A stretch of 49,208 nucleotides of DNA from a virus, in IMG/VR virus record IMGVR_UViG_3300008050_000068, positions 1 to 49,208 of that record. One strand, 5' to 3'. Position numbers and translations under genes: made by a program. The stretch's first letter is position 1, and each line of letters opens with the position of its first letter. Below are positions 9,719 through 18,815 of the stretch, one piece after another. The notes beneath the pieces are model-generated. The model made no database searches and had not been told where the DNA came from. It was given only the letters and a program-made list of their open reading frames with translations.

Positions 9719-12700
9719 ACAAAAGTTATATAAAAGAACATACTCTGATAATATATCACAAGTAATCCCCAAGGTATACTTTGAAAAAGATTTCGCTCTG
9801 AGCGGTAATCAAAGGACTTTATATGATGAGCTAATCAATAGCCACATTAAGTTTTGTTTGTATACTAGGAACCTTCTTGATATATCTGCTACTAATAACT
9901 TTTCGGATATTGATAGTATCGCTGGCCTATCTCGCTGGTTTATTAAGCAGAATAATTTAACAGAGATAACTGCTAGAAAATTAGAGTTAAGTTTTTTTCA
10001 ACCATTAGGATACGACACTACAAATTATACCACCTCTGCATCCTTTAAATCTTTTTTAGAAGACACAGTATTACCCAAAATTAAATTAAACTCTTCTAAT
10101 TTAGCGGTGGATACTTCTAGTGCGTTCTCTACTACTGCTTCAGGAACCCATGAGTACTTAATAAACTTATTGGGGTGGGGATACTTCTTAAATACCTCTG
10201 GATCCACTACTAGCTCTTATTCTCCATCTTCCTATGTATCTGAGGCACTAACAGATTTATATTTTAATAACGGTACTTTTGATACAGTAAAGGGGGTAAA
10301 GGGGGCATCCCATTATATATGGAATGATTGGGCAGACCTGTCAGGCTTAGGAGCGGGAGCCTTTACATCTTTACTCCCCTCTCTTCTTCGCCCCGCTGGA
10401 GGCACATATACTAGCGGAACACAGACTAGGGATATGCTTGAGACTTTAGTAGATATAGTCTATAGTAATCAGTATGCAGATGAGGGAGATACTTATGTAG
10501 AAGATGCCTTTGTTGATTATATGGATAATGGGACGCTTCTAACTGGGGAAGAACAGGCTGGAGCCTTCTCTAAACTTATTAAAGCATTTTCTTATTCTTT
10601 TTATGACACAAATAATAGTGTTACTAAGTTAGCCTCAATATTTGATATAGAGAAATGTCCAGATAACCTATTACCTTATCTGGGTGATTTAATTGGATGG
10701 AGATTATATGGCTCTAGCCCAGATGCCTGGAGAAGACAGCTACGAAATGCAGTAAATTTATATAAACAAAAAGGAACTAAGGAAGGAATTTATAATGCGA
10801 TGACTACGGTATTGCCTAATACCCCTTTTCAGTCCTCTAGTATATCAGAGTTCTATGAATCCTATGTGCCTAACCTTATTTATTATCTATTAAAAACTGA
10901 AACTACTGTATTCGATAGTTTTACCTCCTGGACTCAATCCGAGGGGGATATGTATGCTGGTGGGAATTATAACCCTTCTTACATGGATATTAATATAAGA
11001 TATGTCATGGATAATATGTTGCTTAGGGCAGTGCAGCTATTCCCAGAATTATTTTATGTAAAGAATTTTAAGTTTGATACAAACAATCCTGACTTCATGT
11101 TTAGTTATAGAGGAAGATGGATTCCTATACCTCCTTGGGAAGAAGAGAAGTTCTATAAAGATTGTGATATGTCTGAAGAGTTGGCCGCTTTCTTTGAACA
11201 TGAGTTGGTATGCTTAGGTGTTTCTCAGCCTGTGGCAGCCTCTTTTAGAAGTTTCATAGAGGATAATACCATTAGAGGTAGTATAGATCCTAAGTTTTAT
11301 AACAATGGGTTTTTCTTTTTAACAAGTTCTATACATCAACCACCTAACAGAGATTCCATAATAAATAACTTTGAAGTTGATAAGTATGATTACTTCCCTT
11401 TATGGAATGGTAAATCTTCTCATTTTGATGTAGATGTATCCAGTGGTCCTTTTTCAGGAACATTCTTATTATCAGATGAGTTTTTAAAAGAAGATTTCTT
11501 TCAATCCTTAGCTGTAATTGATGAGTTTTCCCCTGCTAAATCTATACCTAGAATTAGGATAAACTTAGATGCCTCTGATTCAGCGGTGGTTTCTGAATAC
11601 CGATGCCCTTCGGTAAGGTATTGGATGTATGATTTACCTGTATCAGGAACTTTAGGGGGATCCTTTGTATCGGGTGTAGATATTAGAAGGGTGCCAGGAA
11701 CTATGGGGAGCAGTTACACACCCCCCGCCAACTCAGGAAGAGCTACAGTAAATCATACAGGTAAGCCAGTGTTCACTAGAAGCTTCATAGATAAACCTAA
11801 TGATAAAATTAATTTAATTGGGTCGGGCACAGAATCCCCTCCTGTTGGAGACCTATTTAGAAATAATTTACGACGAAGAAATTTTTCTAAAACTCTTGAA
11901 AAGGGTGGGCTTTATAACAGAACAGGGTTTAATATGCCCTCCTATTTTAATACTAGTGGAGAGGGTACTGATGTGGAGTATCAACCTTTAGGTCTATTAA
12001 ATCTTATATTTAATTACCACAAGGTTATTAATCCTTACGATTTATATGAGGTGTCTTCTTTTCCATATAACCTGGATGTGTGGTCAGAGTGTTGGGGACT
12101 AGACTCGGTGAGAACAATGAGTGGTATAGCTGCATCCTCTACCTTTCCTATTAGAGGACTTACCGATATAACTTCTGGGACTTGTAATGATTATGTAGCT
12201 AGGGAGAGGACCCCAGAGTTTTCCAGAGCCCTTCATTCATTTATAGATAGTAAGATTGATTATGAAGCAAATTATATAGCAAAGAAAAATAAATTTATGT
12301 TAGACACCTCTTCTTATTTGGACGGGTCTGCTGCTATTAAAAATATACTCTGGGATAAATACGATTTTACTTTAGATGATATTTATGATGTAGCTTTAGG
12401 CAAAAGAGTTATGAGCAGGGGATCTAAAGACGGTATACATAAATTATTTTTAGATTACTTACAGTACTTTGCTGGTCATGGAGTGGGAAACTCTACCATA
12501 GACACTATTGATAATGGTGGCTTAAATATCCTTTCCCATACTTTTGGACCTCTTTTATATAATGGAAAATTTACAGTTGATGGCTCTGGCACTGTAGATA
12601 TTGGAGTTAGTTCCCAATTACTTAATAAGAATTTGATTGATTTACAGTCTTTCTCTGTAAAGGATCTAGTATCCTTAGCCAATATCACCGCAACTGCCCC

Positions 12701-14612
12701 TAGTGCCCTTCCTGCCCAAGTATCAGAATATAGGAACCCTTATATTTTGTCAGGTGTAGAGTTTGTGGACTCTATTACAGGAACCTCCAAGTTTACTATA
12801 GTAGATTTAGATCCTAGCACTGCTGTACGAGGGGATGATAACTATTTAATAAACAACAATATTATTCTTACGGAGCCTGACGGGGGTTTATCTAGGTTGA
12901 GATTCAGCGTAAAGGATTATGGGGGGGCAACCAACCTGTTAATCCCAGAACATACATTTAGAGTAGATGTAAACGCTGCGATTGGGACTAAAGATTCACC
13001 CCTGCTGGGGGGAGGATCGTTTGGGGTGTGGTTGCATACTGCTCCAGAGCTTGATGAGCAGGGTAAGAGCGGATTTTGGAATTATATGCCTAATGGTAAA
13101 TGGAAATATATACCCTCTTCTTCTGTAGTATCAGGTACTACAGCTATTCAGTATGTCAGACAAAACTTAGTACATAATTTAGATTATTCAGAGACCTATG
13201 AAGTTTCTGGTGCTGCTTGTTTAGCTTCCACTACAGACAAAGATGTTTTATTAAATATGGAAGAAAGAGACTTTAGAAAAACTACTTTCCATTTTAATAC
13301 TCTAAATCAACCTATTAAAACTCATCTTTCTTATTACCAAGAGCATAATCAAGTTCATAGATCTGATCAGAATTATGTAGTGGAGCTTATAGATTTGGGT
13401 AGCACAAATACTAAGTTTGGTATTATAGATTATATTTCAATTGTAGATACGAGAGAAGAAGATAGAGCTAAACTAAAGCATTCTTTTAACTATAATAATT
13501 ATGCTATGGCAAAAGAAACTACTCTAGATGCTTTTATATTTATGGATTCAGAGGGTAATATTATTCCTTCTGGAACTACTTTATTAGCTGATTCTTCAGG
13601 GAATATAGAAACTGTAGGAGGTAGCAAAGTTACCTTTGTGGAAGCTCAAGCATATGGATTTGCAAAATCTAAAATTGTTCTGTACTCGCAAGTAGATTTA
13701 ATAGCTCCCTGGAGGTGGTCTGTGGACGCTAACGGAACACAAATATTCTTCCCAGACTCAGTTCACACAGGACCTTTTGGTGTTGATGCAAAAAAGATTT
13801 ATCCTACTGTATCTTATAGTCATACTACAGGAGATACTAGTCCTGGAAAAATTATTGGCAATTGGGAGTACCAGCTATGGTTCGCTGGTGTTGCGCCAGA
13901 AGAAGGCGATTGTAAGCCTATAGGAGCAACCGTAGCTGGTGATTTCCAGGTGGGAACCGTATGTAGACCTGTGGCATTGAATGGAACAGGGCCGTATAAA
14001 CAGGCTCTTGCTTGGGAGACTGAGGATGGGTACGATATATCAGAAATTTGTGAAGTGTGGCATGGTGCGACTGATTGTACCCCCCCTAGTGACTGTTGTG
14101 CTGGTACTACATATCCCTCTTGGTCCACTGATGACCCTGATATGGTAACAGAGATGCCTATTGACGGGAACTCTAATAGCGCATTTTCTTTAGATATGTC
14201 CGTTGGGTGTGATTCCAGTAATACATTTAAGTTAATTGCTCACTCTGCGGATAAAATGAAGACTTTAGAAGGTACTATTTCTTTAGAGGCTTCCACTACT
14301 GGGGGAGAAGGTTTTACTTTATTTCCTAGTCCTCTAACTATAAAGGGAAAAACAAAAGGTTCTAACATACAACAGTATCATGAGGTTTATATTCCCTATA
14401 CTAAAGAACAGGTAATGGAAGTACTAAGAGAGTTTAATAGATTACAGAAAGATCTAGCATCTAGACAATATTCTATTAGTGCCCCAAAGTTTGGACCTTT
14501 GGGTGGAAGTAGGTTAAATTATAAGGTAGCTCCTATGTGGGTACAGACGGGTGGTTATAGTGAGTATAAAGATAACAATAATCAATATACAGAATTGCGG
14601 GTGGAGAACTAA
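9711..14612 (+). CDS. Giant baseplate wedge protein, gp7 / tail-protein-I-like with long extension
   Basis: The 1633-residue protein overlaps gp6 by 8 bp and occupies the position of gp7 in T4. Around residues 305-360 it carries a tail-protein-I-type segment: CPDNLLPYLGDLIGWRLYG followed by WRRQLRNAVNLYKQKGTKEG, which in P2 gpI and T4 gp7 anchors the wedge to gp6. The N-terminus (residues 1-160) also contains a divergent copy of this kind of helix-rich region. The remaining 1200 residues are beta-rich and have no family I can name; about residues 1395-1500 hold seven cysteines in a short span (for example DCTPPSDCCAG). The C-terminus has a helix (KEQVMEVLREFNRLQKDLA). T4 gp7 is 1032 residues, so this version is much larger and probably carries surface or fibre-anchoring domains. 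Confidence 0.7.
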   Translation: MSKQKLYKRTYSDNISQVIPKVYFEKDFALSGNQRTLYDELINSHIKFCLYTRNLLDISATNNFSDIDSIAGLSRWFIKQNNLTEITARKLELSFFQPLGYDTTNYTTSASFKSFLEDTVLPKIKLNSSNLAVDTSSAFSTTASGTHEYLINLLGWGYFLNTSGSTTSSYSPSSYVSEALTDLYFNNGTFDTVKGVKGASHYIWNDWADLSGLGAGAFTSLLPSLLRPAGGTYTSGTQTRDMLETLVDIVYSNQYADEGDTYVEDAFVDYMDNGTLLTGEEQAGAFSKLIKAFSYSFYDTNNSVTKLASIFDIEKCPDNLLPYLGDLIGWRLYGSSPDAWRRQLRNAVNLYKQKGTKEGIYNAMTTVLPNTPFQSSSISEFYESYVPNLIYYLLKTETTVFDSFTSWTQSEGDMYAGGNYNPSYMDINIRYVMDNMLLRAVQLFPELFYVKNFKFDTNNPDFMFSYRGRWIPIPPWEEEKFYKDCDMSEELAAFFEHELVCLGVSQPVAASFRSFIEDNTIRGSIDPKFYNNGFFFLTSSIHQPPNRDSIINNFEVDKYDYFPLWNGKSSHFDVDVSSGPFSGTFLLSDEFLKEDFFQSLAVIDEFSPAKSIPRIRINLDASDSAVVSEYRCPSVRYWMYDLPVSGTLGGSFVSGVDIRRVPGTMGSSYTPPANSGRATVNHTGKPVFTRSFIDKPNDKINLIGSGTESPPVGDLFRNNLRRRNFSKTLEKGGLYNRTGFNMPSYFNTSGEGTDVEYQPLGLLNLIFNYHKVINPYDLYEVSSFPYNLDVWSECWGLDSVRTMSGIAASSTFPIRGLTDITSGTCNDYVARERTPEFSRALHSFIDSKIDYEANYIAKKNKFMLDTSSYLDGSAAIKNILWDKYDFTLDDIYDVALGKRVMSRGSKDGIHKLFLDYLQYFAGHGVGNSTIDTIDNGGLNILSHTFGPLLYNGKFTVDGSGTVDIGVSSQLLNKNLIDLQSFSVKDLVSLANITATAPSALPAQVSEYRNPYILSGVEFVDSITGTSKFTIVDLDPSTAVRGDDNYLINNNIILTEPDGGLSRLRFSVKDYGGATNLLIPEHTFRVDVNAAIGTKDSPLLGGGSFGVWLHTAPELDEQGKSGFWNYMPNGKWKYIPSSSVVSGTTAIQYVRQNLVHNLDYSETYEVSGAACLASTTDKDVLLNMEERDFRKTTFHFNTLNQPIKTHLSYYQEHNQVHRSDQNYVVELIDLGSTNTKFGIIDYISIVDTREEDRAKLKHSFNYNNYAMAKETTLDAFIFMDSEGNIIPSGTTLLADSSGNIETVGGSKVTFVEAQAYGFAKSKIVLYSQVDLIAPWRWSVDANGTQIFFPDSVHTGPFGVDAKKIYPTVSYSHTTGDTSPGKIIGNWEYQLWFAGVAPEEGDCKPIGATVAGDFQVGTVCRPVALNGTGPYKQALAWETEDGYDISEICEVWHGATDCTPPSDCCAGTTYPSWSTDDPDMVTEMPIDGNSNSAFSLDMSVGCDSSNTFKLIAHSADKMKTLEGTISLEASTTGGEGFTLFPSPLTIKGKTKGSNIQQYHEVYIPYTKEQVMEVLREFNRLQKDLASRQYSISAPKFGPLGGSRLNYKVAPMWVQTGGYSEYKDNNNQYTELRVEN

Positions 14613-16516
14613 TGAAAGGTTCAGTTGAAATATATGGAATAACTCATGAGGGGGAGAAAGAGTTACTTGTAGAGCAGGATAACCTTACCACCATAGGTTT
14701 TTCTGAGCAAATAACTGATTTGTTAACTACCCCATCCTCTATTAAATTTCCTACTACTGAAAATACGGCTATGCTTGATGCCTCTAACTATGAGATTCAA
14801 GGGTTTTCTATGTCTAAAAACAAAGACGCTTTTAGAAAAAATCAGCATAGCTATACTACTGTAAATTTATTACATAACTCTGATCTTAAGGACACTTCTG
14901 GGTGGGAATTATCTGAGGTAAGCTCATATTCTAATGTAATTTTAGGGGGTGTTAGTGGAGCTAGTGGAACTTTATTAACTGCTAATACTTCTGGTGCTTA
15001 TTTTAAGCAGGACATAAAGTATGATGATACCTTAGGTAACTTTTCTGTTTCTGGTATATTTAGTGGTACTTCTTTTGTTGGGTCCGTGGATGTTAAGTTT
15101 AATAAAAAGAACCCCCCAGTAGAGCTATCAGGAACTTCATCGTTTCCTTATGTAGGTCAGTCAGCGTTTGAGGTTAGCTCAGGAGGATACACTAGTAGGA
15201 CATTAATCCTGTGGGATATTAGTGGGAATGCAACATTACTAGATGATAAAACTAGTGCGAATTGGTTTGGTGGTATAAAAGATCTGGGGGGAGGTTGGAA
15301 TAGAATCTTTTTAAATGCTTCAGGACCAACAGATGGAACTATGACCTCTTTTATTGTATATCCCTCTGTGGGTATCTCCCCATCTGCATACGGATCTACC
15401 TCTTCGGTTGATGGTTCCGCAGGATCTATTTATATAAGTCGTCCACAATTAGAACTTGGGAGAGTGCCTACTAATTATGTTGAGACCTCTTCTTTCATTA
15501 ATCCTAGAGATGATACTTTAGCTTTCTCTTTACTTAATGCTACCCTGCCTTATGCCAGAAATATACTAGTACCAGCTTGGCAGGAGTTTAAGTATTATAT
15601 CTTAAGTGGTGCTGGGGGCGAGTCTTTAAGTGCTATTTATGAGGATCAAGAAGGTAATAAAGGACTATCAGCGTATATACCCTTTACTTCTTCTATAACC
15701 CCTTCTCCTAACCCCCTTGATAGAGTATTAACAGAAGGAGCTATAACTCCAGTTGAAGATGCTTTAGATATAAAGTATACTCAAGGGCAATTACCTAATG
15801 CTTTAGGGTATGGAGTTAGCGGATACTTACAGTTAAGCACCTATAACACTAAATGGTCTTATACTTCTGGGTATGACTCGGGTCTAGGGAGGCATGTAGG
15901 CTATTTGGGAGCTTATGGAGTTAGAGCGGGAAATGGACAAATGGTTTCCTTAAATTTTGTATCAGCATTAAATTTTGCTGGATATTCTACCCCCTTATCT
16001 AGTATGAAATTTAGTACTGGGGCGGCTGATCAGTGTTTAGATCGGTTTGGGTATTGGGAGTTATCGGGAGATGGTACGGCTAATCCAGTAATACCAGCAA
16101 ACGCATATTCTGAGTTTGTAAAAACTGTTGTCTCTGATTTTTCTTCTACTGGAGAAATAACTTATCATATAAAAATGGATAATGTGTCTGCTGATACAGG
16201 GTCACAAAGAGACCGTCCGGTTCTAAATGCTTTCGGTGGAGTAGATACTTTGGGGTTGTGGGGGCTTGATCTTAAGAAGATAAGAGAGGATAACATCACT
16301 GCAAATCCCCCATACAGTCGCCATTGTCACGGGCCTGCACCTCCTCTAGGTACTTGTGTTGTAGAGGATCCAGTAAGAAGGTATAAACTTTTTAATAAAC
16401 TAGTTTTCACGGATAATATAACAAAGATGGCTGGAGGAACTAGGACTAGAACTGCACCTGGAGTATTTGGTTTTTATAAAAGATTCGATATATATTGGAA
16501 GGTGAAGTTCCTATGA
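14612..16516 (+). CDS. Fibre/baseplate appendage protein with carbohydrate-binding-like domain (paralogue 1 of 3)
   Basis: This 634-residue protein starts at an ATG overlapping the previous stop (TAATG). Its N-terminus (MKGSVEIYGIT, then VEQDNLTTIGFSEQITDLL) is the same kind of entry motif as in the next two genes: a short strand pair, an E/D-x-N, then a helix. About residues 84-290 look like a carbohydrate-binding jelly-roll inserted after the entry domain: NLLHNSDLKDTSGWELSE at its start and SRPQLELGRVPTNYVETSS at its end, a closing motif common in phage adhesion modules. The rest is beta-rich without a recognised family. It ends in an ATGA overlap with the second paralogue. A role as a host-recognition or wedge-attached appendage is inferred. 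Confidence 0.6.
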   Translation: MKGSVEIYGITHEGEKELLVEQDNLTTIGFSEQITDLLTTPSSIKFPTTENTAMLDASNYEIQGFSMSKNKDAFRKNQHSYTTVNLLHNSDLKDTSGWELSEVSSYSNVILGGVSGASGTLLTANTSGAYFKQDIKYDDTLGNFSVSGIFSGTSFVGSVDVKFNKKNPPVELSGTSSFPYVGQSAFEVSSGGYTSRTLILWDISGNATLLDDKTSANWFGGIKDLGGGWNRIFLNASGPTDGTMTSFIVYPSVGISPSAYGSTSSVDGSAGSIYISRPQLELGRVPTNYVETSSFINPRDDTLAFSLLNATLPYARNILVPAWQEFKYYILSGAGGESLSAIYEDQEGNKGLSAYIPFTSSITPSPNPLDRVLTEGAITPVEDALDIKYTQGQLPNALGYGVSGYLQLSTYNTKWSYTSGYDSGLGRHVGYLGAYGVRAGNGQMVSLNFVSALNFAGYSTPLSSMKFSTGAADQCLDRFGYWELSGDGTANPVIPANAYSEFVKTVVSDFSSTGEITYHIKMDNVSADTGSQRDRPVLNAFGGVDTLGLWGLDLKKIREDNITANPPYSRHCHGPAPPLGTCVVEDPVRRYKLFNKLVFTDNITKMAGGTRTRTAPGVFGFYKRFDIYWKVKFL

Positions 16517-18213
16517 GAGGTAAGTTTAAAATAAGGCAGCTTAATAAAAGAACTGGTGAGTCTACGGTTATACTAGAGGAGTCTAACCAAGTCTCCCAAG
16601 GAATGAAACATGCTTTAGTAAATATTTTATGTGGTAGAGGATCTAGAGAAGTAGAAGATTATCAGTTTAAGTATTTTCAATTAGGGGATCAAAACTACAA
16701 TCTCAGTACCTTTGATGTCTCAGCAGATGTACCCGCATCTTCTTTACTAAGTAATTTTTGGACTATTAAGAGTCCTTTAGATCCCTCCGCTTACGGCACA
16801 GATAGTGCTGTTACTGTAGTTAAAAGAGATATTTATGGTCTTGGGTCTATAATCCCAAGTACAAGAGGTAAAGTTTTTGATAATTTTGTAGATCCTCCTG
16901 ATACCACTAAATTGTCTTGTAGTTATACAAATAATTTTGAATCTAATCCTAGACCTATTCCCCCTGGGCCACGAAAAACTACCTGGATTCCTGGGTGTGC
17001 TAATACTTGGGAGAAAAAAGCAGAAAACTATTTTCTTCATCCCCTTGAGTTAAGTGCTGATTATACTGTTTCAGGTCCAACTTTTACTTCCCCAACATGG
17101 AGTATAGAATATAATTCCAGTAGTAATGTAGCAGGTATTACATCTTGTCTTAGAGGAAGTACAGAGTATATTTATAATGATGGGAGAAAACCCAGTTACT
17201 GGAATCAGGGTAAGAAAAATCAAACATTATCCGTCTACTATATGCCAGAATACTACGCTTCTAGTTTATCAACTTCTGGTAGCACCCCCACAGTGGGAAA
17301 ATTAATGTTATATAATAGGACCGCAGCAGTACTAGGGGGCGATAGCGTTGCGGGGTACAACCAAGTACGGTTTGAGTACAGATACGACCTAAAGTACTCC
17401 TCCTCCAGCACCCCTGGGGCTGCGTGGTATCCACCAGAGATCACACAGGCTATAGATGGGTACTCTCAATGCACGGGTGACTGTAGGGACAAGTGGGAGG
17501 GCTCCTACGGGTCTGGTGTGACTGGGGGGGATGTGTCTGCAAATGTGTATTGTAGGGATGGAGCTATATACACTCCAGCAGACGCAGAGGCCGACTATGC
17601 CACTAGAAATGGTCCAGGGAAAGACTGCTTTGACACTCCCAACTCTGGATTCGGGCCTAGTGGAAATTTTTATAGAATATCTGTGTCCTGGAATAATGTT
17701 CCTGATGAAGTTATAGATGTGGATACTGGGCTTGTATCTGGGATAGCATTACAGGCATTTAATTATCCCCTTTTCTCAAGAGCGTTAAGTATCAACCCTA
17801 CGACAGGAGCTATTACTTCTACAAACGATCATGAGGTTACTCCGAGAGAACAACTTTATATAGCTAATCTTCAGTTTGAATATACCCCTTCAGCTACCCC
17901 ATACCAGTATATACATGCAGAGAAGTCGTATTATATAACCTCTTCTCAAGACTTCTTGGTAATACCTAAGGGGTATACTACTTCGTTAAATGATAATACA
18001 GCTAATGTAAGATTATTAATAGATGAAGAATTGGCAAATAATCAGACTATAAAAGAAGTAGGGTTATTCTTAAAGAATCCTAATGGTACTGCTGGGATTG
18101 ATAACCCCTTTCTTACTGCTTATAAAGTTATTAGTCCACCCCTTGCTAAAAATAATGAATTTTCCTATATAATTGATTGGGAGTTGAGCCTGATAGATTC
18201 GACTACTACTTAA
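16513..18213 (+). CDS. Fibre/baseplate appendage protein (paralogue 2 of 3)
   Basis: I place the start at the ATG at 16513, which overlaps the previous stop (ATGA) and follows GGAAGGTGAAG; an upstream in-frame TTG at 16495 is less likely. The product has 566 residues. The N-terminus (KIRQLNKRTGESTVILEESN, helix, then YQFKYFQLGDQN) and the C-terminus (LANNQTIKEVGLFLKNP, then FSYIIDWELSL) match the compact third paralogue at 18234 end to end, so this protein looks like the same fold with a central insertion of about 300 residues. That insertion includes a GC-rich segment at about 17330-17640 with clustered cysteines. The C-terminal 'EvGLFl.np....l.aY' pattern recurs in phage fibre-end domains. 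Function as a variable appendage is inferred. Confidence 0.6.
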   Translation: MRGKFKIRQLNKRTGESTVILEESNQVSQGMKHALVNILCGRGSREVEDYQFKYFQLGDQNYNLSTFDVSADVPASSLLSNFWTIKSPLDPSAYGTDSAVTVVKRDIYGLGSIIPSTRGKVFDNFVDPPDTTKLSCSYTNNFESNPRPIPPGPRKTTWIPGCANTWEKKAENYFLHPLELSADYTVSGPTFTSPTWSIEYNSSSNVAGITSCLRGSTEYIYNDGRKPSYWNQGKKNQTLSVYYMPEYYASSLSTSGSTPTVGKLMLYNRTAAVLGGDSVAGYNQVRFEYRYDLKYSSSSTPGAAWYPPEITQAIDGYSQCTGDCRDKWEGSYGSGVTGGDVSANVYCRDGAIYTPADAEADYATRNGPGKDCFDTPNSGFGPSGNFYRISVSWNNVPDEVIDVDTGLVSGIALQAFNYPLFSRALSINPTTGAITSTNDHEVTPREQLYIANLQFEYTPSATPYQYIHAEKSYYITSSQDFLVIPKGYTTSLNDNTANVRLLIDEELANNQTIKEVGLFLKNPNGTAGIDNPFLTAYKVISPPLAKNNEFSYIIDWELSLIDSTTT

Positions 18214-18233
18214 GACTATCCTATATAAATATA

Positions 18234-18815
18234 ATGAGTAATAATACTGCACTAACACCTACGGGGCATTTACAAATTTCTAAACTCTATGAGAATGGAG
18301 AGGAAGAGATAGTATTTGATGATCACAATATAATCACTTCTGGTATGGGGGTGGGGTTTTCTCACCTTTTCGCTGCTTCGGGGGGGACTCAGATAACTGA
18401 TTACCAAATACTTAATTTCTTGATAGGGTCTGCTGGAAACTTTAATGATTACGGAGCGTCTACATATCAGCTTCAAGCCCCTATAACTGCCGAAGCGAGG
18501 TGGGGGGCAGACACTACATTATTTTTAGAAACTTTATATACTATAGAAAACGGGTCTCCATTGGGGGGTCCTCATCCTTTCGCTAGAATACGCTTTAGCA
18601 ATATTCATAAGGTTACAGATACTTCAGTAAGATATACTTTAGTTTTAGATAGAGCTACTTTAAATAATACAGCCCTTAGTGAGATAGGGTTATTTATGAG
18701 GAATCCTAGGGGACAAACTCCCGTAATTCCAATCTTAGTAGCCTACAGACCCTTTACCGAAATAACAAAGACTAGTGATTTTAGTCTCATCTTCCGCTGG
18801 ACACTACAGTTCTAA
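18234..18815 (+). CDS. Compact baseplate appendage protein (paralogue 3 of 3)
   Basis: I choose the ATG at 18234, giving 193 residues, over the TTG at 18177, because the ATG product aligns at its N-terminus with the upstream paralogues (GHLQISKLYENGEEEIVFDD, then a helix and YQILNFLIGSAGN). Its C-terminus (LNNTALSEIGLFMRNPRG, then FSLIFRWTLQF) matches paralogue 2. It has the shared N- and C-terminal modules with almost nothing between them and may represent the ancestral or core fold. It sits 20 nt after the previous stop and its own stop overlaps the next start (TAATG). The role is unknown beyond virion structure. Confidence 0.6.
   Translation: MSNNTALTPTGHLQISKLYENGEEEIVFDDHNIITSGMGVGFSHLFAASGGTQITDYQILNFLIGSAGNFNDYGASTYQLQAPITAEARWGADTTLFLETLYTIENGSPLGGPHPFARIRFSNIHKVTDTSVRYTLVLDRATLNNTALSEIGLFMRNPRGQTPVIPILVAYRPFTEITKTSDFSLIFRWTLQF

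Noticed and set aside
18224-18231. TATAAATA just upstream of the gene at 18234 as a late promoter
   Set aside because: It matches the T4 late consensus exactly but ends 2 nt before the ATG and lies inside a continuous operon, so it would give a leaderless or truncated message; likely chance in AT-rich DNA.
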